Positions 21,326 to 29,715 of a stretch of DNA of 45,361 nt are shown here, piece by piece. The translations under genes and the position numbers were made by a program. The DNA is from an uncultured Muribaculaceae bacterium (lineage in GTDB: Bacteria > Bacteroidota > Bacteroidia > Bacteroidales > Muribaculaceae), in NCBI GenBank assembly GCA_910587075.1, contig CAJUKE010000024.1:1-45361 (forward strand), read 5' to 3'. The stretch's first letter is position 1, and each line of letters starts with the position of its first letter. The notes beneath the pieces were generated by a model. That model was not told the origin of the DNA and did not search any database. It was given only the letters and a program-made list of their open reading frames with translations.

Positions 21326-22357
21326 ATGGACAAACTGATAAGCTCTGACAAGATAAACCGGCTCAAGCAACTGCTGCAGCCGGCACGCAAAATAGTGATT
21401 ACCTGCCATCTGTCGCCCGACGGCGACGCGATGGGCTCGTCGCTCGGCCTCTGCCGCGCCCTGCGCAACGCGGGGAAATGGACACGCGTGCTCACCCCCG
21501 ACACTCCGCCGAAATACCTCAATTTCCTAACCGGGGCCGACGAGATAACAGTGTTCTCGCGCTTCGAAGCCCAGGCCGTGCGTCTGCTCAACGAAGCCGA
21601 CCTCATTTTCTGCCTGGACTATAACGAGCCCAAGCGCGTCGACCACGTTGAGAAGGCGCTCCTGGAGTCGAAGGCTCCCAAGGTGATGATCGACCACCAC
21701 CTCTTCCCCTCCGATTTCCCCGACCTGGTGATCTCCCACCCCGAGGTATCGTCGACCTCGATGCTCGTTTACCGCGTGCTCAACCAGCTCAAGCGGGCCG
21801 ACCTCATCGACCGCGAAGCCGCCGAGTGCATTTTCACCGGCATGATGACCGACACGGGCAACTTCTCCTACAACTCCAACGATCCGGCGCTCTACGAAGC
21901 GGTAGCCGACCTCGTGGCCCGCGGAATCGACAAGGACGAGATTTACCGCCGCATATACTTCAACAACTCGGTGAACCGCCTGAGGCTCAACGGCTACGCG
22001 ATGGACCAGAAACTGGCCTATTACCCCGACCACCGCGCGGCCATCATCACCCTCACCCGCGAGGAGCTCAACCGCTACAACTATCAGAAGGGGGACACCG
22101 AGGACCTCGTGAACCGCCCGCTCACCTGCCCCGACGTTACCTACTCGCTCTTCCTGCGCGAGGAGACGGACTATATAAAGGTGTCGGCCCGGAGCAAGGG
22201 CCCATTCCCGGTGAACACCCTCTGCGCCGAGCATTTCAACGGCGGAGGGCACGAGAACGCCGCCGGGGGCGAGTTCTACGGCTCGCTCGAAGAGTGCGTG
22301 GCCCGCTGCGAGGCGCTGATGCCCGACTACGACAAGTATCTTCCCGAACACAAATAA
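21326..22357 (+). CDS. nrnA: DHH-family phosphoesterase, NrnA-like
   Basis: A 343-residue cytosolic DHH/DHHA1 protein. NrnA enzymes degrade short oligoribonucleotides (nanoRNA) and dephosphorylate pAp to AMP; some relatives hydrolyse cyclic dinucleotides. Motifs occur in order: HLSPDGDAMGSSLGL (28-42), CLDYNEP (about 93-99), MIDHHLFPSD (about 115-124, the DHH motif), FTGMMTDTGNFSYN (about 170-183), and the DHHA1 motif FNGGGHENAAGG near residue 310. All metal-binding positions appear intact and the length is typical. It begins a group with a DUF4827 lipoprotein and glmM, an order I associate with Bacteroidales genomes. A shorter alternative substrate range cannot be judged from sequence. Confidence 0.93.
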   Translation: MDKLISSDKINRLKQLLQPARKIVITCHLSPDGDAMGSSLGLCRALRNAGKWTRVLTPDTPPKYLNFLTGADEITVFSRFEAQAVRLLNEADLIFCLDYNEPKRVDHVEKALLESKAPKVMIDHHLFPSDFPDLVISHPEVSSTSMLVYRVLNQLKRADLIDREAAECIFTGMMTDTGNFSYNSNDPALYEAVADLVARGIDKDEIYRRIYFNNSVNRLRLNGYAMDQKLAYYPDHRAAIITLTREELNRYNYQKGDTEDLVNRPLTCPDVTYSLFLREETDYIKVSARSKGPFPVNTLCAEHFNGGGHENAAGGEFYGSLEECVARCEALMPDYDKYLPEHK

Positions 22358-22370
22358 ACCAACCTCACGG

Positions 22371-22964
22371 ATGAAAACCCGCAAAACGCTCTTTATAGCC
22401 CTTATGGCCGCCATTGTCGGCTTCATACTCCCCTCCTGCAACGACGGCAAGAGCTACTCCGAGCTCCTCAACGACGAAACGAAGTCGGTAAACGCCTTCC
22501 TGGCCCGGCAGCACGTCATAACCTCCATACCCTCCGACTCGGTGTTCGAGGTGGGGCCCGACGCGCCCTACTACCAGCTCGACGAGGAGGCGTCGGTATA
22601 CATGCAGGTGCTCTCCAGCGGCGACACCTCGGAGCGCGTCAAGGACGACCAGCTGGTCTACTTCTACTTCACCCGCTTCAACCTCCACGCCTTCGCCCAG
22701 AGCGGCTCGCTCGACGACACCGACGGCTGGGGCAACTCCGACGACCTCGCCGTAGGCTCCGCCTCGTTCCGCTTCAACAACTACTCCCTGTCGACCTCCT
22801 CGCAGTGGGGCTCGGCGCTGCAGATGCCCCTGCAGTTCCCCACTCTCGGCCTGGGTTGCGAGGTCAACCTCGTGGTGAAGTCGCAGTACGGGCTCACCTC
22901 GGAAATAGCCCAGGTGATCCCCTTCCTTTACAACGTGCGCTATTTCCGCGCGATGAGCAACTGA
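22371..22964 (+). CDS. DUF4827-type lipoprotein
   Basis: A 197-residue exported protein with a lipoprotein signal (FILPSC, Cys at about residue 23). Its sequence (YSELLNDETKSVNAFLARQ, YYQLDEEASVYMQVLSSG) matches my memory of the DUF4827 family, small Bacteroidetes lipoproteins encoded just ahead of phosphoglucosamine mutase. FLNxQ/FLARQ helices and a central beta region such as these are seen in FKBP-like lipoproteins, but no isomerase residues can be assigned. It starts 13 bases after the nrnA stop and 70 bases before glmM, so co-transcription is likely. Function is unknown; periplasmic or outer-membrane location is well supported. Confidence 0.85.
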   Translation: MKTRKTLFIALMAAIVGFILPSCNDGKSYSELLNDETKSVNAFLARQHVITSIPSDSVFEVGPDAPYYQLDEEASVYMQVLSSGDTSERVKDDQLVYFYFTRFNLHAFAQSGSLDDTDGWGNSDDLAVGSASFRFNNYSLSTSSQWGSALQMPLQFPTLGLGCEVNLVVKSQYGLTSEIAQVIPFLYNVRYFRAMSN

Positions 22965-23034
22965 CGCCATCCCGCGCCCACACACTTTCACTCATCTATC
23001 CATTCATCTATCTTTATTCCATAAGTCTATTTCT

Positions 23035-24423
23035 ATGGCACTTATCAAATCTATTTCCGGCATTCGCGGAACTATCGGCGGCCGCCCCGGCGAGGGCCTG
23101 AGCCCCGTCGACGTGGTTAAATTCACCGCCGCCTACGCCGCCTTTATCCGCAAAACCGAAACCAAAGGCACAAACCTCATAGTAGTGGGCCGCGACGCCC
23201 GCCTCTCAGGCCCGATGGTCGAGAGCCTCGTGTGCTCGACCCTTTCGGCAATGGGCTTCGACGTGGTGAACATCGGCCCCGCCTCCACCCCCACCACCGA
23301 GGTGGCCGTGGTCGGCGAGAACGCCTGCGGCGGCATCATCATCACCGCCTCCCACAACCCCAAGCAGTGGAACGCCCTCAAGCTCCTCAACCAGGATGGC
23401 GAATTCCTCAACGACGCCCAGGGCAAGGAGGTGCTCCGCCTGGCCGAGGCCGACGATTTCACCTTCGCCGAAGTCGACGCGCTCGGCACCATCCTCAACA
23501 ACAACACCTGGAACCGCCGCCACATCGAGCAGGTGCTCGCCCTCGACCTCGTTGACCGCGAGGCGATCGCCAAGGCCGACTTCACCGTGGCCGTCGACGC
23601 CGTAAACTCCGTGGGCGGCGTGGTTATACCCCAGCTGCTCAAGGCTCTCGGCGTGAAGAACATCATAGAGCTCAACTGCGAGCCCACCGGCCACTTCGCC
23701 CACACCCCCGAACCCATCCCGGAAAACCTCACCCAGATCGCCGACCTCATGAAGGAGGGTCGCGCCGACGTGGGCTTCGTGGTCGACCCCGACGTTGACC
23801 GCCTTGCGATTGTCATGGAGAACGGCGAAATGTTTGTCGAGGAGTACACCCTCGTGGCCGTGGCCGACTATGTGCTCCGCCACACTCCCGGCGCGACCGT
23901 GTCGAACCTCAGCAGCTCCCGCGCCCTGCGCGACGTCACCGAGGCCCGCGGCTGCGTCTACAACGCCGCCGCCGTAGGCGAGGTCAACGTAGTCACCGAG
24001 ATGAAGCGCTCCGGCGCCGTGATCGGCGGCGAGGGTAACGGCGGTGTCATCTATCCCGCCGCCCACTATGGCCGCGACGCCCTGGTAGGCGTGGCCCTCT
24101 TCCTCACCCTCATGGCCAAAGAGGGCAAGAAGGTGAGCGAGCTCAAGGCCGGCTACCCCCCCTACGCCATCGCCAAGAACAAAATCGAGCTGACCCCCGA
24201 AATCGATGTCGACGCCATCCTCTCCGAGATGAAGAAAATCTACGCCAACGAGAAGATTACCGACATCGACGGCGTGAAGATCGACTTCCCCCAGTCGTGG
24301 GTTCACCTCCGCAAGTCGAACACCGAGCCGATCATCCGCATCTACTCCGAGGCCCACACCATGGAGGAGGCCGAGAAGCTCGCCGACGACATTAAGAAAG
24401 TAATAGCCTCGCTCACAAAGTGA
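23035..24423 (+). CDS. glmM: Phosphoglucosamine mutase
   Basis: A 462-residue alpha-D-phosphohexomutase that converts glucosamine 6-phosphate to glucosamine 1-phosphate on the route to UDP-GlcNAc. Motifs: GIRGTIGG at residues 9-16; the phosphoserine loop TASHNPKQW with Ser106; the magnesium loop DPDVDR (D251, D253, D255); the sugar loop GEGNGGVIYP; and the phosphate-binding RKSNTEPIIRIYSEA near the C-terminus. The TASHNP loop with GEGNGG favours GlmM or a bifunctional Bacteroidetes mutase over a strict phosphomannomutase. It ends the nrnA-DUF4827-glmM group. Its product feeds both peptidoglycan and the glycan operon at 11068-15669. Confidence 0.93.
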   Translation: MALIKSISGIRGTIGGRPGEGLSPVDVVKFTAAYAAFIRKTETKGTNLIVVGRDARLSGPMVESLVCSTLSAMGFDVVNIGPASTPTTEVAVVGENACGGIIITASHNPKQWNALKLLNQDGEFLNDAQGKEVLRLAEADDFTFAEVDALGTILNNNTWNRRHIEQVLALDLVDREAIAKADFTVAVDAVNSVGGVVIPQLLKALGVKNIIELNCEPTGHFAHTPEPIPENLTQIADLMKEGRADVGFVVDPDVDRLAIVMENGEMFVEEYTLVAVADYVLRHTPGATVSNLSSSRALRDVTEARGCVYNAAAVGEVNVVTEMKRSGAVIGGEGNGGVIYPAAHYGRDALVGVALFLTLMAKEGKKVSELKAGYPPYAIAKNKIELTPEIDVDAILSEMKKIYANEKITDIDGVKIDFPQSWVHLRKSNTEPIIRIYSEAHTMEEAEKLADDIKKVIASLTK

Positions 24424-24430
24424 TGAGTCC

Positions 24431-24458
24431 AAACAGCCGTTTGGATTGATGGCTGTTT
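24431..24458 (+). terminator. Inverted repeat between glmM and the NlpC/P60 gene
   Basis: AAACAGCC (24431-24438) and GGCTGTTT (24451-24458) form perfect eight-base arms with a 12-base loop, immediately after the glmM stop. It may terminate or attenuate transcription into the next gene. Confidence 0.5.
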
Positions 24459-24471
24459 CACCGATTCCGCA

Positions 24472-25440
24472 ATGAAAAGAATACTCCTTATAATCGGCGC
24501 CCTGTCGGCACTCCTGAGTGCCCGGGGCGCCGATTTCGCCAAAGCGCTCCCCACCGTGTCGGTGGCGTGCATGCGCTCCGAGCCCCGCCACGGGGCCGAA
24601 ATGGTTTCGCAAGCCGTCATGGGCACTCCCCTGCGGCTCCTCGAAGAGGGTCGCGGCGGATGGTGGCGCGTGGCCACCCCCGAAGGCTACGAGGGTTGGA
24701 TTATCGGCAACTCGCTCGCGCCGCTCGACGACGACGCTTTCGCCGCCTGGCAGCGCGCCGGGCGCGTGTTCATCAGCCACCCCGACCCGCAGTTTGTCTA
24801 CGCCGACACGGTTGCCGCCGGGCCGCTCCCCCGCGTCAGCGACCTCGTCGACGGGGCCATCCTCTCCGGCACCCCCAATCCCGGAGGGCGCTTCACCGCG
24901 GTCACGCTCCCCGACGGACGCCCGGGTTTCGTGCACACCGAGGCCGCCACGGCGCTCGACACCTGGGGCGCCCGCGCCTACGACCCGGAGCGTATGCCAG
25001 CGCTCGCGGCCCGCTATATGGGCACCCCCTACCTATGGGGCGGCACCTCCTCAAAATCAATGGATTGCTCGGGGCTGACCAAAATATGCGCTTACGATAT
25101 GGGGGTAATACTCCCGCGCAACGCATCGCAGCAAGCCCGCGAAGGCTCCCGCGTAATCGCCCCGGCTGACGGCACCCCCTCCGACGACGAAATCGCGCTA
25201 CTCCAGCCCGGCGACCTGCTCTTTTTCGGCAACAAGCGCACCGGCGCCGTGAACCACGTCGGCATCTATATGGGCGACGGACGGTTCATCCATGCGTCAG
25301 GACGGGTGAAAGTCAACTCATTGCGCCCGACTGACGCCGACTACCACCGCGCCAACCTTCTGCACGCACGACGCCTGTCGGCATCCGACGCACGCCGCTT
25401 CGCCGCCGCGGCCTCCGACACGTACTTCCCTCAGAAATAA
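24472..25440 (+). CDS. Exported SH3-NlpC/P60 cell-wall hydrolase
   Basis: A 322-residue periplasmic peptidoglycan endopeptidase, probably cutting between D-Glu and the diamino acid or behind it. A signal peptide (1-20) precedes two bacterial SH3-type regions (about 30-85 and 105-160), then an NlpC/P60 domain from about residue 175. The domain carries YLWGGTSSKSMDCSG with Cys199, NHVGIYMGDG with His262, and FIHASG with His274 as the third polar residue: a complete catalytic set. QPGDLLFFG is also typical. It follows glmM by 48 bases and converges with the NSS transporter gene on the other strand, whose stop lies only 19 bases away. Confidence 0.93.
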   Translation: MKRILLIIGALSALLSARGADFAKALPTVSVACMRSEPRHGAEMVSQAVMGTPLRLLEEGRGGWWRVATPEGYEGWIIGNSLAPLDDDAFAAWQRAGRVFISHPDPQFVYADTVAAGPLPRVSDLVDGAILSGTPNPGGRFTAVTLPDGRPGFVHTEAATALDTWGARAYDPERMPALAARYMGTPYLWGGTSSKSMDCSGLTKICAYDMGVILPRNASQQAREGSRVIAPADGTPSDDEIALLQPGDLLFFGNKRTGAVNHVGIYMGDGRFIHASGRVKVNSLRPTDADYHRANLLHARRLSASDARRFAAAASDTYFPQK

Positions 25441-25459
25441 GGAATAAAGGGGGGAAGCA

Positions 25460-26815
25460 TCAGTGCGGCAGCAGGCCCCAGATGAAAATCGCGAGAATCG
25501 CCACAGGGCAGATGAACCGCAGGCTGAAAATTATGAGCCGCACACCCGCCGGAGTCGGAGCGCCCGGGTCGCGCCCGGGTGCCGAGAGCTGCGCCCGGAG
25601 AATCCTGGCGGGGAGCTTCCACCCCGTGTAAAGCGCGATCAGCAGCCCGCCTACGGGGAGCAGAATGTTAGACGACACGAAGTCGAGCAGGTCGAAGAAG
25701 TTGAGTCCGAACAGTTTGAACCCTGCCAAGGGTCCGAACGACATCGCGCTCAGGCAGCTCAGAAGCGACACCGCGACGCCGTAAATCAGCGTGGCCTTGC
25801 TGCGGCTTATCTTCCATTCACCAACAATCCAGGCGATTACCACCTCCGAAAGCGAGATGGTCGAGGTCAGCGCCGCCACGAAAAGCAGTATGAAGAAGAG
25901 CAGCGCCCAAAAGCTACCGCCAGGCAGAGTCGTGAAAATCGAGGGGAGCACTTCAAACACCAGCCTCGGGCCCGCGGCAGGTGCCTCGCCGAACGAGAAC
26001 ACTGCGGGGAAGATGATCACGCCGGCCATCACAGCCACGAGCGTGTCGAGCACGGCGGTGGTCAACGAGGTGCTCACCAGGCGCGTATCCTTGGTGAAAT
26101 AGCTCGCGTAGGTCATAAGTACGCCCATACCGACGCTAAGGGAGAAAAACGCCTGGCCGAGCGCCCCGAGCACCGTCGACACCCCTATCTTGGAGAAATC
26201 GGGATGGAAAAGGAACGCGAGACCCTCGGAGGCCCCCGGCATGAAGAGGGCGTTGACGCAGAACACCACCAGTATGGCGAACAGCATCGGCATCAGCACG
26301 TTCGACACACGCTCGATACCTTTCTGCACCCCGCGGCTGATCACGAAGAAGTTGATGGCCAGGAACAGTAGGGTCCAGAATATCTGCCGCGGCCCCGAGG
26401 CCGTGAACTGGTCGAACTGCTCGTGGAGCGCCGCCTCGGAAGTAGCTCCCCCGAAGCCGATTACCGCCTGGTAGATATACTCCACCGTCCATCCGGCAAC
26501 GACGCTGTAGAACCCCAATATCAGCAACGAACTCAGCAGCCCTGTGTAAGCAACCGTGTGCCATAAGGGCGCGGCCTTGAGCTTCTTGAACGCTCCAGCT
26601 ACGTTGCACCCCGTATAGCGCCCGATGACGAACTCACCGGCCACTACCGGCACACCTATCAGCAGCACGAAAAGAACGTAAATCAGCAAGAAGGCCCCGC
26701 CGCCATGCATCCCCGCCTCATAGGGGAAACGCCAGATATTGCCCAGGCCCACCGCGGAGCCTACCGTAGCGGCGATCACGCCGAGTTTTGTGCTGAATTT
26801 CGTGTTGTCTGCCAT
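25460..26815 (-). CDS. Sodium-dependent transporter, NSS/SNF family
   Basis: A 451-residue inner-membrane Na+-coupled symporter, usually for amino acids. The family signature VGSAVGLGNIWRFPYEAGMHGGGAFL is at residues 18-43 (split here by notation only) and carries the unwound TM1 sodium/substrate site; PVVAGEFVIGRYTG follows. About eleven to twelve hydrophobic segments are visible, and a further conserved segment (FFSLSVGMGVLMTYASYF) is near residue 225. The substrate cannot be read from sequence. It lies 45 bases downstream of recO on the same strand, so it may be transcribed with it. The C-terminus ends on a hydrophobic segment followed by only a few residues. Confidence 0.93.
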   Translation of the reverse strand: MADNTKFSTKLGVIAATVGSAVGLGNIWRFPYEAGMHGGGAFLLIYVLFVLLIGVPVVAGEFVIGRYTGCNVAGAFKKLKAAPLWHTVAYTGLLSSLLILGFYSVVAGWTVEYIYQAVIGFGGATSEAALHEQFDQFTASGPRQIFWTLLFLAINFFVISRGVQKGIERVSNVLMPMLFAILVVFCVNALFMPGASEGLAFLFHPDFSKIGVSTVLGALGQAFFSLSVGMGVLMTYASYFTKDTRLVSTSLTTAVLDTLVAVMAGVIIFPAVFSFGEAPAAGPRLVFEVLPSIFTTLPGGSFWALLFFILLFVAALTSTISLSEVVIAWIVGEWKISRSKATLIYGVAVSLLSCLSAMSFGPLAGFKLFGLNFFDLLDFVSSNILLPVGGLLIALYTGWKLPARILRAQLSAPGRDPGAPTPAGVRLIIFSLRFICPVAILAIFIWGLLPH

Positions 26816-26860
26816 ACGTTTATGCCAAAATTGGTCGGAGAGGGGGCACCCCTCCCAGGG

Positions 26861-27592
26861 TTAGAAATCGAAAGTGTGGCGGAGTATGTCGAGCGACACC
26901 GGTGCCGAGAACCCCGGGAGGTGGAGCGAATAATATTCGAGAGCCACGTCGAGGGCACGGTTGCGCAGCGCCCGGTTGAGCCGGAAGCGAAACGCCGTGC
27001 GCGCCGACATCCGCCGGAATGTAAACGCCGCGGAGGCCTCTTCGGTTGAGAGAAAATGGCCGTGGGGTGGCGGCGCGGCGCGGAAAATGCCGTCGACCAT
27101 GTCGAGAACGCGCCCGGGGGCGTAGGTCGACCAGTCCGGCTCAATGCCCAGATGGCGGGCCAGCCCTATCAGCATCGCGAGCGGCATATTGGCCGCCCCG
27201 GCGGGCGACAGGGCCGGTGACGCAAGTCGCCGGGCCACGGTCGAAATATAGTGGAACAGCGCCTCATCGGGCATAGGCTCGCGCATGAGGCAGCTGAGGA
27301 GGTCGGCGGCGAAGAGCGCCAGCGAGGCCCTCACGGCATTCCCCTCGGGAGGAAGCTCCACGGGGCGCAGGTCGCGGAAAGCGCACACCTCGCGCCCGGG
27401 GGTAAGGGAAACGACGCACTCAAACCGCGCCATAGGCATAAGGAGCGCCCGGGTGCGGCGGGCCGACTGCCCCGCTCCGGCGGGCACCAGAAGGGCGACC
27501 CTCCCCGCCTGGCGGCTGTAGGCCGTAAGTATCGAGTGGCGGTCATTGTAGCGTATCATTCGGAGCGCTATGGCGTCGATGTCCTGGTACAT
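26861..27592 (-). CDS. recO: DNA repair protein RecO
   Basis: A 243-residue recombination mediator that loads RecA onto SSB-coated gaps with RecR. The N-terminal OB fold is visible (AIALRMIRYNDRHSILTAYSRQAGRVALLVPAG, quoted in part: residues 7-40), followed by a helical domain with FAADLLSCLMREPMPDEALFHY and a family-like C-terminus. The zinc-binding cysteine cluster of many RecO proteins is absent, as is usual in Bacteroidetes. Length is normal. A -7 element on the minus strand (27634-27641) lies about 40 bases upstream, and the NSS transporter gene follows closely. Confidence 0.92.
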   Translation of the reverse strand: MYQDIDAIALRMIRYNDRHSILTAYSRQAGRVALLVPAGAGQSARRTRALLMPMARFECVVSLTPGREVCAFRDLRPVELPPEGNAVRASLALFAADLLSCLMREPMPDEALFHYISTVARRLASPALSPAGAANMPLAMLIGLARHLGIEPDWSTYAPGRVLDMVDGIFRAAPPPHGHFLSTEEASAAFTFRRMSARTAFRFRLNRALRNRALDVALEYYSLHLPGFSAPVSLDILRHTFDF

Positions 27593-27633
27593 TGTATCGT
27601 CGGGAATGATTGATTCTTCTGTTTACTGATAAG

Positions 27634-27641
27634 CAAAGCTA
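27634..27641 (-). promoter_or_regulatory. Putative -7 element of recO
   Basis: TAGCTTTG on the minus strand, a perfect TAnnTTTG, 42 bases before the recO ATG. No clear -33 partner. Confidence 0.45.
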
Positions 27642-27679
27642 CGAATTATTTTTGAAAAACCCGGACGGTCACGCCAACA

Positions 27680-27711
27680 ATTGGGTAAGTGGGGCAAAGT
27701 TCGTAACTTCG
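27680..27711 (+). promoter_or_regulatory. Putative promoter of the MATE gene
   Basis: ATTG (27680-27683), 20 bases, then TAACTTCG (27704-27711); each element has one mismatch. It lies 39 bases before the ATG at 27751. Confidence 0.45.
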
Positions 27712-27750
27712 CGTTTCCCAATAAAGCACACCCAGTAAAGCACAACGTCT

Positions 27751-29083
27751 ATGCTAAAGAGATGTCTGTCGATATTCCGCCTGGCGCTCCCGGTAATGGT
27801 GGCGCAGGTAGGGTTCATCCTCGTATCGTTCGCCGATAATATATATAATGGTGGGGCGCTATACCACCCAGTCGCTTGCCGCGTCGTCGTTCGTGGTAAA
27901 TCTGTTCAACGTCGTGATTCTATGCGCGATGGGATTCTCCTACGGACTCACGCCCCTCATCGGCGCGCTGTTCGGGCAGAAGCGGTCCGACGCCATCGGC
28001 CTGACGCTCCGCGCCGGGCTGATAGCCAACGTGATAGTCGGGGTGCTCCTGTCGGCGCTGATGCTCTGCGCGTACTTCTTCATCGAACGTATGGGGCAAC
28101 CCGACGAACTGATACCGCTCATCAAACCCTTCTTCCTGATATATCTCGCCGGACTGGTGCCTATGACCGTGTTCAACGCCTTCACCCAATGGAGCTACGC
28201 GATCAAGAACACAGCCATGCCTATGTGGATACTCTTGGGGTGCAACGCGCTTAACATCCTGGGCAACTACGCCCTTATCTACGGCCATTGGGGTTTCCCC
28301 GAGCTGGGACTCACCGGTGCCGGGCTCTCGACGCTTGCGGCGAGGGTGATCGCCCCTGTGGCCATACTGATCGTGTTCTTCACCCGGGCCGACTACCGGG
28401 GCTACCGCGAGGCGTTTCTCCATGGCGGACCCATTCCGGCGGGCATGATGGAGCGCGTGGTCAGAACCTCCTGGCCCGTGGCGCTGCAGATGACGTTCGA
28501 AACCGGGGCGTTCTCGCTCTGCGCCGTGTTCGCGGGGTGGATAGGCACCATCTCCCTGGCCGCTTTCCAGATAGTGCTGGTGGTCGGCACGCTCGGGTTC
28601 TGCATCTACTACAGCGTCGGCACGGCCATCGCCGTGCTCACCGCCAACGAGGCCGGCAACGGACTGGGGCGTGCCTGCCGCCGCCCGGCGTTCGACGGCT
28701 ACGTCGTGATGCTCTTCTTCATGAGTCTTTCGAGCCTGATATTCGTGGTGTTCTCGCGACAGCTCATGGGGCTCTTCACCGAGGACGAGACAGTGCTGTC
28801 GCTCGCCACCTCGCTCCTGTTCCCGCTGGTGCTCTACCAGTTGGGCGACGCCACGCAAATCACCTTCGCCAACGCCCTCCGCGGCACCGCCCGCGTCATG
28901 CCGATGCTCTGGATCGCCTTCGTGAGCTACATATTGGTGGGGCTGCCGAGCACCTACCTGCTGGCGTTCCCCGCCGGATTAGGGGTCTACGGCATCGAGC
29001 TGTCGTTCTCCGTGTCGCTCTTCCTGGCGGGAGGGCTCTTCCTGGCGGCGTTCCTCAAAGTAACCCGCGGGGCTCAGCGATAA
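27751..29083 (+). pseudogene. MATE-family multidrug/metabolite exporter with a frameshift at an AT repeat
   Basis: The first 31 codons (MLKRCLSIFRLALPVMVAQV ... FADNI) are the usual start of a MATE transporter, with its first membrane helix. The family continuation IMVGRYTTQSLAASSFV lies in another frame, open from ATG 27848 to 29083 (411 residues, about eleven further helices). The break falls in ATATATATA (27839-27847). Removing two AT units would give DNIMVGRY and a normal protein of about 443 residues. The rest of the gene is undamaged and has host codon use, which argues for a recent or reversible event, a sequencing error, or translation starting at 27848 without the first helix. MATE proteins export drugs or cations in exchange for Na+ or H+. 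The 3' end overlaps the converging yraN by 10 bases. Confidence 0.8.
27839..27847. repeat. AT dinucleotide repeat at the MATE frameshift
   Basis: ATATATATA, 4.5 AT units, exactly where the MATE reading frame is lost. Loss of two units or gain of one unit restores the frame. Confidence 0.75.
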
Positions 29084-29445
29084 GTGCGCAGCCTGGGGCG
29101 CACGGCGTCCTCCAGGTATTCGATTCGGAAATCGTGCTCATCCCCCTCGACCGCCGCGACATCGATCCGCGGCGATAGGGCGCTGTTTTTGGACTGCATA
29201 TAGGCGTTGGCCCCCCTCAGGAGCATCTGCTCCTTCTGGCGGGTCACGGCCTCGAACGGATTGGCCGACGGCTCGCGGCGCGTCTTCACCTCGACGAACA
29301 CAATGTCGGCCCCCTTGGAGGCTATAATGTCGATTTCTACCTTTCCCAGGCGCCAGTTGCGCTCTACGATAGCGTATCCGCGGGCGGTAAGATAGTCAAC
29401 TACCGCCTGCTCGCCCCATTTTCCGAGGTCGTTATGCTGGGCCAT
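29074..29445 (-). CDS. yraN: YraN-family (UPF0102) endonuclease-like protein
   Basis: A 123-residue small protein with a PD-(D/E)XK nuclease fold, widely conserved, of uncertain role, linked to DNA repair or uptake. The diagnostic pattern is complete: LGKWGEQAVVDYL near the N-terminus, EIDIIASKGADIVFVEVKTR (residues about 37-56, with Asp and the E-V-K pair), then a helix rich in Lys/Arg/Gln. Its stop lies inside the end of the converging MATE gene (10 shared bases), which is common in compact genomes. A minus-strand -7 element lies at 29503-29510. Confidence 0.92.
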   Translation of the reverse strand: MAQHNDLGKWGEQAVVDYLTARGYAIVERNWRLGKVEIDIIASKGADIVFVEVKTRREPSANPFEAVTRQKEQMLLRGANAYMQSKNSALSPRIDVAAVEGDEHDFRIEYLEDAVRPRLRTYR

Positions 29446-29502
29446 ATTATTATAGTATTACTAATAGTTTCGCGAGGGTGTATCCGGCAGACGCGCGGGC
29501 TG

Positions 29503-29510
29503 CAAATTTA
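29503..29510 (-). promoter_or_regulatory. Putative -7 element of yraN
   Basis: TAAATTTG on the minus strand, 57 bases upstream of the yraN start. No good TTTG partner at -33. Confidence 0.35.
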
Positions 29511-29646
29511 GCAAATTTTCGGGGTATGCTTGGCATAATGGCGGCAAAATTGGCTCTTCGGTGGCATCAGTTGGCCTATTTGGCAAAAATAAGTTGATTT
29601 TAATATATTTTAACTACACCTCGGGGCGGGGGAATGCTCTTTTATA

Positions 29647-29654
29647 TATCTTTG
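29647..29654 (+). promoter_or_regulatory. -7 element of the secreted-protein/C10 protease operon
   Basis: TATCTTTG, perfect, 61 bases before the ATG at 29716. A second, weaker candidate lies upstream: TTTG (29579-29582), 21 bases, TATATTTT (29604-29611). Confidence 0.55.
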
Positions 29655-29715
29655 CATATTGTTGGAATATACGCACGACCAATGCACATATCACAATTGA
29701 CACACAATATCGCTT

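Noticed and set aside
23206..24936. Long open frame of 576 residues opposite glmM and the NlpC/P60 gene
   Set aside because: It spans two certain genes on the other strand and has low-complexity His/Gly/Val composition typical of antisense GC-rich frames.
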